DNA from: Durusdinium trenchii | Lineage: Eukaryota; Sar; Dinophyceae; Suessiales; Symbiodiniaceae | Length of the DNA stretch: 64,000 nucleotides | Assembly: GCA_963970005.1 (NCBI GenBank) | Contig: CAXAMN010025694.1 | Span: 341,683-405,682, forward strand | Reading direction: 5' to 3' | Shown here: piece by piece, positions 13,201-25,200 of the stretch | Layout of the letters: each line of letters opens with the position of its first letter | Position numbering within the stretch: position 1 is the first letter of the stretch | Position numbers and translations under genes: made by a program | Notes under the pieces: model-generated | The model's input: only the letters and a program-made list of their open reading frames with translations | Database searches by the model: none | Told to the model about the DNA's origin: nothing

Positions 13201-16200
13201 CACTTATCGAGTTTGGGGACGGGAGTGGTGGATTTCAGGGGGTCCTTTTCCGGGATGTGCGGTACTCTGCGGCGTGCGGTACGGGTTCTCAGCGGCGCGA
13301 CCCCTTCGCGGCACTCGATCTGAGGAAATTGGGATTCGGCACTCGCCCCTCAGCCTCAGCCATATGCAAAGATCGGAAGCTTCAAGTAGGTGATAAGGAG
13401 TCCCACCAACCCTTTCAATAGCAATCATATTGTGTGGGACAATTTCTTTGGTTTAGGTTTTTTGGTCTTTGTTTGGCCGTCCGACAGGGACTCACAGACA
13501 TGCCCATGCCGTGGTTAACCTTGTGTTTTCTTTTTGAAGGCCCTTGAAGGCGTTACTTTCTGCATAACGGTGAAAGCCGGCTGCGTTTGGCGATCCGATG
13601 GCTCTCAGGCTGCCAGGGATGTCTATGCCATTTTGGTTGAAGAGATCCTTGGTTACAATGCTGAGATTCAACCTACACCTTCAACAGTTTCTACTCTCCG
13701 TCTTCTGGCTGGATGCAAAGACAGTGTGACTTGACTCGTTAAAAGCACGTCAAATCACCAATATTACATGTGAACATGTGAACCAATGGTGAGGCTCAAG
13801 GTTCTTGTTGATCTCCTTTTTGAACCCACTTAAAGACATAGAAAAGGGGTATACAAGGTTTATTTTTTCTGGATTATTTTGTTTACATTGTTTGCGTTCT
13901 GTTTGCTAACGTTTGCAGCTCCAATAGGAGGCGGAGATTGAAAATTGCAGCTTTCCACCAATCGCCCACGTGGGAATGGAACTTTGGGGAAGTAGCCTTC
14001 AGTCGGCAGCCATGCTACAAAAACTGAAGCTGTTGGGAGAACGCAATCCTGAGATCCTGGGATGCTTGGTGAGATTAGCTTGACTTAAATGTTGCAATAC
14101 AGCTTGTGCCATAGGGAGTTGCCTGAGTTTTCGCATGCTTTCTCAGGTGTTTTGAACCTCTTCTTTCCATGGTCGTCCTACATTGCATCAGACTACATGT
14201 TGTGCATTGTGTATTTAACTTTGCTGAGTTCCACAATCATTATTTGTTCAATTCACGCGATGGTATCAACCCAATGGCTCCTCATCAGTTCATTTCTATG
14301 GACAGAAGGTTTTTTTCCACATTTTTCGTATGTGCGTATTGAGGGAGGTCCAGCTTGAATTCCGAACAGACAAATCAAGTACAGTAAATCGATCTATATA
14401 AATGTCGTTGACTAAAGACACACACACACACACTTATTGAAATTCGGCACGAAGGGCAGATCGACTCGCAATCCGAAGGCTTTTGGTGCTTTTTTGGCGC
14501 ACTGGCTAACGTTCACTTGCATCATAAAAGCATCATCGGTCCTGGGCGCAGAGTGCCGTTGCATTTCCTACACTTGCGCCGTGTGCTTCCTTTTCTGTGC
14601 GAATGCATTTGGGATCATTTATCTTTATATATATATGTGCGTGTATACCATTGCAAGTGTGTGCTTACACGTGCTATTACAAAGAAGAACGTTAAACATA
14701 CTGCAATCTTAACTTATTTATGTTTTGTCCATCGTTGTTGCCTGAGCCTTGGTGTATTTTTGACGCTGCGCCTGCGTACAAACAATGACAACAAATTCGC
14801 GTAGTTTGGGCTGTGCCCGCTTTTTGCTTAATGACTAGTTTGGCAAGCCAGCTCTGAAACCATGATAGATAGATATCAGTGACAGAAGAGGAGCGAAGAT
14901 GGGTTGCACACAATTGTTGGACGCCTGTTTTGCTACACAGATACCAGACAGTTGTGGCGGACGTGTTGACCGACGTTTTATTTTTTGATTTATAGCCGTG
15001 ACTCTGTGATGCTGCCATACGGCGCGCTGATTCATGCTCATCATGCTCCCTAATCCATTGTCTACAATGTATGTAACTAATAGATACTAATAGTGCATAA
15101 ATGACAATCACTATATATATCTATCAAGATCGTGTATAAATCATAGATGCCCACTGATGTCCAATGCAACTTCCAATGTAACATCTTCGGTGCCACCTAT
15201 TTGGGCCCTTTCCGAGTGCATCAGACGTTTTTCGTGCCTGAACTCTGTCAGGAAGCATGGGCTACTGGGGCGTAGAAGGCATGTACGTTCTCGGCAAAGC
15301 ACGTCAAAGGGCCCTAGATGATGCTGGTCTTCATTTGTCTTATTATGGCAACCTGGCATGACAATTTAAGTTCATGTCAGCATTTTTGCCCTGCCAGAGT
15401 TCTCATGATTTGTCCATCCTAACGAGTGTGAGAGGTGTGCATTTCTGGTGTTCAGCACATAGTTTGAAAGCGCAATTAACATATTTGTTTCATGCGCAAC
15501 TTTCTTCCCTTTCCTTGTTGTTGAGGGAAGGTGATCAACAGCTTTTGAACGTGAATTGTTTTTAGTCGCCTGCACTGCTTGCAGCCCAGGCAACCTCAAT
15601 GCATCATGGTTCCATCCGGAGAACTATGCCGCCAACCTGACAGAAGTGAACTTCACTAACCTTCGAACATGCGTGCCCTAGAGCATTTGGGTGTTGCTAT
15701 TATGTGTTTACACTTGAAACACCAAAATCGTGCCGCGAATTATGTAATTACACCATGTTTGCGCCCAAAACAGTGGTGGACTGCAAGGGTTCCTTGCTCA
15801 GCTTTCTGTTTAGTTCGTCTAGTGGCCAGAGTCGTTTGTGTACCTGACCCTGACGCTGAGAATGGCCATGACATGCCATGCACCATCCCACGGAAACTCA
15901 CCCGCTGGCATGGAACGCTGCTGGTGGAAGGTAAACCAACCGTTTTCTTCATTTTCTTCTGTTTGATCCAAGTGTAAAGCCTGGCGTCCTAGCACCGCAC
16001 TCGTCGTCAGTTCTCCAATTCAACGATCATTTGTTGCCTGACTACCATGTTTGGATATATGGTTGAGCTTGACATAGTTTGACAGCATGGCCTGACAACG
16101 TTTCAACACACCAAATTGTCCATCAATGTAGATATATGTAGACGAGATTTCGTCTAGCCGTGTTCTCTTGCATACATGGCTTTAGATGTATGCGGGTCGG

Positions 16201-19200
16201 TACGAGAACTTTGGTGACCGGCACTCTGAGGATGGATGGACTAATGATCCCCTCGGTGCGCAGCAATACTTGGAAGCAACAGGTGATGCTGATGGTGTCG
16301 TGCAGGAAGACGGCAAGCCACTTGCCTCAGTCACAAGTCAACGCTAGGTAAGGACCAAGGAGAAAGAGGTTGCGAGTGAAGATGTGGTTCGGAGGGAGTT
16401 TCTGTTTGATTGTGGAACTCACAAATTCGCTCACCAACTTGTCGATAAATTGAGTGGCGGTGAGTGGGAGCAAGTCAGTTTGGTATGTTTGGTGAGTGTT
16501 GAATTAAGTCGAATTACAGTGGATTGAGAGTAGATGGCACTGGCACCCCAAGATGTCTTTTATATAGGGGTCCATATAACCCACTGAACTTGGGGATTGT
16601 GCCATCTACTCTCAATCCACTATATTGCCTCCAAGTTCACCATTATGTTGGATGGTGTTCATCTTTGAGACCCGATTTGGAGCCTCCAAACCGCCGAGCC
16701 TTGGGTTCTTCTACGGGCGCCTGCCAAGGACCAAATACAAGTGCTGGGAGAACAAATGGTGGCTACCTCCCGCTTGCCGAGCAAGCCCGTGGAACTGCAT
16801 GTCACTCATTACTGGAGGCACCGGCTGGGGCCTCGCAGAATTGACGCAGCAAATTTCCTCCCACAACATGCCCATGGCTTTTGCAGTGGCAACAGACAAC
16901 GCGAAATGGAGAGAGGAAAATAAAAAGCTTCAAGGCTTTTTGTACTGGTGGAGCCCCGATTCGTCGTTCGTGGCATATAGTCCAGCACTTGTTGAGATGC
17001 CTCCATGGAGCTTGTTCGAACACAAACAGGGAATCTACAAATCTCAGATTGAGACTCACCTGCAAGAGAGAATTTGTTGTGAAGGTAAAAGGGTGAGATC
17101 ATCATGGAGGATCGGTAAACCGATTGTTCTACTAGCCTTCGAAGGAATTTGTTTTTTGGCAGGCCTCGCTGGTCAAGTTGTCCAGGCCTGACGGAGTCTC
17201 CCTGAAATGCAGAAAACAGTCAGATGCAGATGTCATTGGATGCGGCACGCATGGCCTGAGGACCGCGTAGAGCTCCACATGGCCGTCGCAAGAGGGCTTG
17301 ATGCTGTCGCAGATCGAGCATACGGCTTGGCACAAAATCTTCACATTTCTGACAGCATCTTTGCTTTACGAACTGCGCAGGTCCAGCAATGAACTATCTC
17401 AGATGCACAGTGAGTCGGACCATTTGAAACCCTTCATAGACCTTACTATATATATATATAGTAGCACAATATCACTACTTATTATGCAAGAGTAGCTGAA
17501 GACGAGCGCATACAATAGCTGACACGACATCAACTGCAGCTCCTGTTGGAAGGGCTTACATGTGTCATCATTTGACACAACTCCTCACTCTTCACCTTGT
17601 TCTGAGCAACAGCGGAAGATTCCATCCGAAATGCAGCAATGAGACGTGCTTTGCTCACCAAGGCATCATGAACGAGTTGCTGCTGACCATGGTACAGTCA
17701 GCCACGCCTGACGACGAGCCGTGGCAGACGGCTTGCACTTGGCTCAGGGCAAACAGGATTATTTGGCAGGAATGGGTGCCAGACAAGACAGTTTGCTCGG
17801 TCGGCAGGGGCCTCGTCGACTTGCAAGGAGAATTTGTCACCGCGCGAGCTGATGCTGTGGACTGTGCCATTTGCCCTTCAGGGTATGCCTCGACGGAGAT
17901 CAGTGAAACACGCGTGTGTTCGAAATGCGAACCCGGCACGTATCAACGCACCTTCGGAACTTCTGAGTGCAACTGATCTTTGCAATGAAGTGTGTGTTTT
18001 GAGTTTGTTGGGACAAGAGAATGCTACAGAATCGTCCATCACTCTGCTTTTGAAGTTTGTAATTGATGGAGTTTCAGGCTTATTCACTCTTCAAGCTAAG
18101 GTAATCCTTGTGACCTTGGCCACATTGCCCCATCAGAAGGCTCCGCTGAGTGTGAACAGTGCGGCCTCGGAGAGTACGCCAACGCCACCGGGATGAGTCT
18201 GTGCCACCGGCATCTCAACTGCGATGTTCAGCACCAACTAGCCACACACACACACACACCAAACACATGTTGTAACATGGGAATGCCTTATAACTGGACC
18301 GAACATGACCAAACCCCGCTCTTCATTGCAAAGGGCAAAGGGCGATTGGTACTGCTGGGTGCTGCCTAAGGTGCGGCATGGGCAGCGGAGAGGAGCACTT
18401 GTGGACCACAAGCCGGGAGATCAACTCAGGGGGAGAAGTCGTGGTGATTCAGCTGCTTGGGGCCGTGTCGCAATCCTTCTGCACTTGTGGGGCTGGCACC
18501 TTCTTGTGGGACGGCCGCTGCCAGGCGCGCCCTGCCCCTCGAGCCTGGGTAGGTCGAGGTGAGGTGCTTTGCAGATCTCGGGACATATTTACAAATTTGT
18601 GCCTTTTTGGGGAGGTCGATTTTGGCTGAAATGGTGGGGCAACCAGCCGGGAATAGTGGTACCACCTGCCAGCTGCAAAACCTTTTTGATCGTTTTTGCG
18701 GAGGGGTGACACCCCAACAAGAACACGATAGAACAGGTGAAATTTGTTCGGGTCACCAAAACGGCTCAGGATTTCGGGGGATAACGGCTGAGGAGTTCGG
18801 GCGACGGAAGGCTTCACTTCATTGGGTTTGTTGCATTCGATGCAACTGCCACCTGCAACGACCCCGTGGTAACCCGAGCAATCCAAGCAACAGTAACGAA
18901 AAAATGCATCACGCATAAACTGTTTTGCCATCAACAGCTTGGAAAAGGACATCCATTAAACACAAATCATGATGAATCAACATGCATCATCAAAGATCTG
19001 TGAATCCTGTGACGAGATGTCCTTCTTTCTTCTACACAAGCCAGGTGTGCATGGAGGGCTCCAGCTGCCCTGGGTCCAATCGTTTGGAGCTGCACCTTGG
19101 AATCAACCGTTTTGAGATGAAGTGAGGGCACGGGGCTGCGTGCGTGCGCCTGCGCGCTCGCAGAACCGTGAGCTGGTGAACATTGTGGGACATGTTTGGA

Positions 19201-22200
19201 GCAACGCTCGCACCTGAGCTCCATCCCTACAGTAACTCGCCACCGCGCGACTTGCGCTCAACGGCTTAGTGTTTTACTCTCAGTTAACAACGCAGGAAGC
19301 GGCGATAAAGGCGGCCAAAAGCTGATCCCTTCGGCTCTCCGGTCATTCTGTTGTATGCCGGCTATGTGCAATCAGCTTTCGTAGCTGAGACCTGGAGAGA
19401 ATTCGATTGATGTTGCAGACCTGACTGACACACCTGTCAAATGCACGCCAAAATGGCAGCCTCGTGTGAACGCACGAAGGTGCTAGCCACACAAATTTGA
19501 CAGCAAACATGGAGACTATTCCCTTGTTATCGCTTTTTTTTCATTAGTAGCAGACAACATTTTCTGCGAGAACTGTCGCTGGAAAGGTGTTTGCCTCCCC
19601 GCTTCCTTTAGCACTCCAGGACGGAATATGTTGACCGAGTGAGGTGTGACAACAACTAAGATACAACAAGGCTGCGATGGCAAGGCTCACGGTGAGCATG
19701 ACCCTGACATGTTCACTCGAAAGTGGCGGTTGATTCAAAAGTGTAATTTGGCGCAACAAACGGCAAAGGCCATGACGAGTGCCTTTCCTTTTTAATGGGC
19801 ATCCCAATTACGGAAACCCCGAGCTGAATAGATCGGCATATCGGCGACTTGGAGCTCTCATTCTTGTTGCTTCCGTTTTGGCACCACCGGTTGCGTCACA
19901 AACGAAGACGTGTTGGCGCGACCATTGCGAGTCAAGCGCTGAAGGTTCGAGATGTTGGTTTCGGACCGAGGCGCTGAAGGTTCAGCATCCAAGAGTTTGG
20001 GAAAAAGACTTCAACATCGAGCCGTAGAGTCGATTCCTTTTTTTGAGGGCCCTATCAATATGTAGGGGACCCTTGCCTCCCTTTTGTGGATTCGTTATAT
20101 TTTTTTCAATTTTGTGGGTTCATTTCTCCAGTAGAAGCATCCATGCCATGCTCTTTGAGGCTGCCGGGCTACTTTTCTTCGCCAGAGGCGCCGGGGGAGA
20201 TCTACAACTGCTTTGACGAGCGTGTTTGCCCAGGCCGATCAAATATGCTTTGCGATGCATACGATGTCAGAGACGAAGAGGGCTTTTTCGAACCTTTGAA
20301 CCAGTTTTAGCCTAAATCATTGTAGAAGCTGTAGCGCGGTAGCTGTTGCCCATATTTTAAATCTAGATCGACTTGCATATCCCGGTACGGCGAAATCCAA
20401 CTAGCGCTACTTATATGATGCTTGACGTTCTTTCGCAGGTGTCAATTAAATAATAACTATATGGGCTTGTCTTGTTTTAAGGTGTCCAGTTTATGTAGGG
20501 CTGGGATGTTCGACTTAGGCGAAGCATACCCCCGAAGCATACCCTGAAGCATACCCTCTGGAAATGCTACTACTTTAGTCTTCACACTGCGCGAAGCATA
20601 CCCCGAAGCATACCCCCGAAGCATACCTCCGAAGCATACCCCATAGTCAAACATCCCGGCCCGGGAACTTTAAAGAAATACAAACCCATATAAGTTATAT
20701 TGGAACGTGCTTTGGGCCTGCTTTTTGGTGGGTGGGAGTAAAATCAGTTGCGCGGACATGGACAATCCACACAATCCAACAATATCCAATATACATGCAC
20801 ACACACAAAATTGGGTGGAACATGTTGGAGCAAAGCCCTGGTCGGGAGTTGGGGGATGATTGATACAGTCACACCAAGAGTGATTCCAAACCAACAGATG
20901 ATCACAGATGCATCTCTTCTTCTTTATGTTCATGTATATTCATGTGGTTTCGAAGAGTGGATTCCTACCCTGTTTTCTCATGGGTTCATCTCCCAAGCTA
21001 CATCTCCCCACTGCGCCCGCCTTCAGGTGGGCCTCCTGGAACATGTGCTCAGGGACGTGATGCTTCAAGCGTGGCCTGCGCACGTTGTCAGGACGGGAGA
21101 ACAATCCGATCCCAATCCAAACCCCCGTGATCGACGGATGTTTTCAAAGTGTGAACCACATCAAGGGATGCACAATAAGAAGCAATTAGCTTGGAGGCCA
21201 TTGCTAGTAGGTTGGAGGCCATTACTACTAGTAGCAAGAAGCTACTAGTAGCAAGGGTTGTCCGCAGCAGTCAGTGCCAGCAAGGCCGCCAGTCATCAGT
21301 CAGCTCCCCTGGAGGATGGATTTCAGGAAAGGGGGGCAGAGAAGACCTGTGACCCTTGTCGGGAGGGCGACTACGCATTCTTCTTCCTGGTGATCTGCAC
21401 TCTTGTAGGTGCCTGGGAAGTTTCTGCGCCAAAGGGTCGCTGTATCAAAACAATCAAAAGCATAACTATAGTTATAAGATGTTATAAGCTGCGAAGTCCA
21501 GGACTCCAACCTAATAGCAATGGCCACCAATCTAAGATCTAAGAGCGATGGCCTCCAACCTAGAAGCGATGACCAACCTAATATGGATGGCCTCCAAACC
21601 TAATAGCGATGGGCTCCAACCTAAAAGCGATGGGCTGTAGAGGATTGCCTGGTGCTGTGCCCGGTTTCTGGTGGCAGCCAAGCTGCGCAACAGGAACTTC
21701 AAGATAGCTCACAGAGGCCGTTTGATTAAGGTTCCTCGCTTAATAAGACTTGTTCCCAAATGGCCCATAGTTATGGCGGGGAAAAGTTCGAAGCATCGAA
21801 TTTCATGGCAGGGCAGGACGTTTGAATAATACTATGTGCAGCTTTTGTGGCATGGGACGGGGGTTGGTGGTTGGAAACGACACACGCGCCACAGAAGCCA
21901 CGAAAACCAAGCCACAATGACTGGCATTTATTGAGGACCCCATATGCCGGGTTTTTGCAATCCAAATTGGTTTCATCAATCATTTTAATACCAGGTACTG
22001 CGTGCCAATTTCTGGCGCAAGCAGCAAGCCGAAAACACATCATGAAAGGTCAGGGGACTCATCGACATCCGTCTCAGCCCACTTCCTCTGGACTCTGAAC
22101 GTTCCAACTCACCGTAGGGGTTTGCTCCGACTTGTCTTGCCAGTGACGAGGTGGACGCCAACTTATTGCTTTACCCAGCAGACTTGGTTCAACTCAACGA

Positions 22201-25200
22201 ATTTGCTTTACTTCTTCCAACATTCGTGCTCTGTCACCTACAGTGAGGTGTCATCCTCACCAGACACAGTCTCCCTCACTTCATTCAGATATCTTAAGGG
22301 TTGCAGTTTGTGATAGTTTGTGACTCCAGCTGCCCTCAGGAAGCCAATGTTTTAATCGCGACGGTTCAGCCATGAGAATCCGGGGGTTTAATTTACCCAG
22401 TTTACCACACTTTGGCCTCAAGTTCAAGAAGGTCCGGTCAGTTCCCAAACTGCACATGTGGCATTCGATTCGTTTTGCCAACTTATTATGTTCAACAAAC
22501 CTCCACAACTACTGAGAGAATTCGATTCGCATGTATGCGGGTCCGGTTGGGGACGGTGTGAGGCACACGTACACGAATGTTTGTAGGCCAGATACAATGG
22601 ACTAATACATACTAATACCAATAAACGATGGTGGCCGGAGCAACATTCATGAAGAGCCACATGAATCTTCATGGCCAGAGCTGCACCATCCAAACCAATA
22701 CAACCAGGTACCAGTTGGCTGAACCTGTGCCTTCATGGCCTTCCAGATGTGTTGGTCAACTGATTCGGAGATGGTACACCGCTGCTAGCGGTTCATTGGG
22801 TGTTCGAGATGTTCGAGTCGGTTGGGTAGAAGATCCCCGCTCCATGTTCACCAGTAGATGGGGGGGAGCTAGAGGACATGGTTTGAACATAGATTCAATT
22901 ACTACATTATAAATACAATATACTCTTATGTTCTATTTCCCATGGGTGGCTGGAGCTCCTTTTCATTCTGTCTTCTTTGGCGTTGGATATTTTTGCTGGG
23001 GCGAGTTCCAGGACATCGTTTCGCACTTGGGGGGTCAGACCTAGATGTTCTCCTTGCTCTTTCCTTGGATTGGCTTGTGCATGCGTCTAGCATGTTCTTT
23101 TTCTCCACTCGTTCTTCGCATTGTCCGTATTGTCTTCACTTACAGGTCACATAAAACAGCTCATGTCATTTACGCCTCCCACACTCACAGTGGCTGTACA
23201 CATCCTTGGACGAATTTCTGCAAGAAACTGGCGCAATGATGTGTGAGCTGGAGGAGCGCGTGACTGCGGTGACTGTTGGAGTCTGTGAACCCTTCGTGTC
23301 GGACGTCCTGTCGTAGTCCCGTGTGCTCAAGAAATACAGAACAAAGTTCGACAGGAACTCTGAGACCCGCTTCTTCAGCTCCTCACTTCGACAGGTGGCA
23401 AATCGGGGGGACCATTTCGCGACATGGCTCCTTCAAGTCCCGCGGATGCGGCGCACATGATTCGACGACTTGTTGCCGATCGCACTTTCAAGGTCAGCAA
23501 AACTGAGCTACGAATGTAGCTCCTGCATTACTACTAGGAACAAGGGACGCTACTAGGAATCAAGGGGCATCGCTACGAACGGAGCAAGAAGCTATAGTAG
23601 CTCCAGTGTTGGCAAGAAAGGTCCTGGATGATTCTGTTGGCACCCGCTTTGCTGCGCTGGATATATTCTGGAACTGCCTCAATCCACCAGATAATCCCAA
23701 ATAAAATCGACTGTGTCCACTCCAAGCGCAGCCATACGCACAACAGAACCCAAACAATCCCAAACAAAATAGCATAGAACAACTAATGCAGGAGTGGTGA
23801 CCCTGCTTTTACCCCTTTTCATTTGACAAGCCTTCCAATTCCTTTTTTTAGGCGCAAGATGCCGACAACCTCTCAACACACCAGGGGACCAGCCATACGA
23901 ACTACGGAGATGGGATGTGAACACCAAGTTGCTGGCAATTCCTTCTTTTCCTCTTTGGGCCCTTGAGCAGCTGCTTGATGCTCTTGATCTCTGAGCAACC
24001 TTGTGTCTTCCACCCTCCGCATTCTGCATTGGCAATCCTCTCCTTAAAAACCCTGATAGGCTTGTGTGGCTAGATTGTGGCTTCTCATTTGCACGGGCAC
24101 TCTTCGATCTTGATCATGCTTCTGAGTACGCAACTCCCTTCACATCCTTTGGCGCTGGTCGGTGCTGCGTTCTGGGCGCTGGCACGCCATGAAGCAGGTG
24201 CAAGATTGCCACGCCATCTTGCGGGCATTCTGCACAGCAAACACATCTTCACGGGCCTGTGAAGAATCAGAACATGGAAAACAATGGAAAACAGAGCCAT
24301 CGCCTCTGAGAAAAGGAAAAGGTGGAGCCAGGTCCGCCAGGTGGAGCCTGGCTTCACCTTCATCGTAACGTGCATTGTGATCGTAGAAGGTCAGGCCGTC
24401 GTGCAGTAAACATGGTCTGCGAAACGGGACGAAGTGCAACATATCCATCTGAGGTTCACCCAAGGGTGGGTGTAGAAGTAGGCTGGTCTGGTGTTTTGGG
24501 CTGCGTTGTCTACTGAAAAGAACGCATGTGAAGTGGGGGTGTAGGCAGTATATGTAATGGGAAAGCGCTTTCTGTAAGGCTTTATATATGCACAATCTAC
24601 CAGAGAAATCAGACGCCAATCAAACCGATGCGCTTTGATAAAAAGTCGAGGCTGAAACGAGTTTTTCGGTGTTTCTTTGAAACATGTTTCGCCTTCCGCC
24701 TACAGGTGGAGTTGGGCTGTTGCACATTGTGCTGATGAATGAGACCGCTTCGACACTTTGTTCAACGTTTGGCAGGGTAGGGTAGGGTACAGGTAGGTGA
24801 GGCTCAGGTGAGGCAGGGGACGCCGTGTGCTTTAGTCACAGCCTTCGCTTTTCAATGTTTTTCAGCGTTTTATAAGTCTTGGTTCTTCCAGGCAGCTAAC
24901 ATGACTGGAAGCAGTCATCATTGATTGCTGTACATGACTCGGGCGGAGGAGAGGCCAAACGCTGAGACGCCACATGCTCTCGTCCAAAGTGTGACTGAAG
25001 ATCACTTGCGGACAGCCCCTGCAAAAAAGCCCTTTCCGGAAATACGTCTGGCGTATTCAGATACAGTAAAAGTAATATATTTGTTAATACATAAATATTA
25101 TGTGTATATATATATATATATATATGCGCGTTCACTCATTTCCTTGAACCCGAAAAGAACGGTAGGGCCAGAGATTGACTCAAAACAGGTGTGACTGATC

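Larger units (their letters stand above)
7277..13539. other. Gene A intron 1, expanded with repeats
   Basis: 6.3 kb, against 2.6 kb in gene B. The first roughly 280 bases and the last roughly 450 bases can be matched by eye to B's intron 1. The middle (about 7560-13080) has no counterpart in B and carries a purine-rich low-complexity tract (8200-8660), a GC-rich block of unknown nature (8700-8950), A/C-rich sequence (9600-10340), two related foldback elements and the minisatellite with the assembly gap. No reverse transcriptase or transposase motif was seen. Confidence 0.5.

Noticed and set aside
13919-13930. Apparent TAG nonsense codon at the start of gene A exon 3
   Set aside because: The TAG (CAG in B) is itself the acceptor AG; with the exon starting at GAGGCGG in both genes there is no stop.
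15822-15931. Exon-like segment in gene A (VCVPDPDAENGHDMPC frame, GTAAAC donor)
   Set aside because: Exon 5 joins exon 6 directly in phase 0 in both genes, and gene B has no counterpart of this segment.
24140-24619. Minus-strand frame of 159 codons in gene A intron 15
   Set aside because: No recognisable motif, no counterpart in gene B, and it would be nested antisense in an intron.
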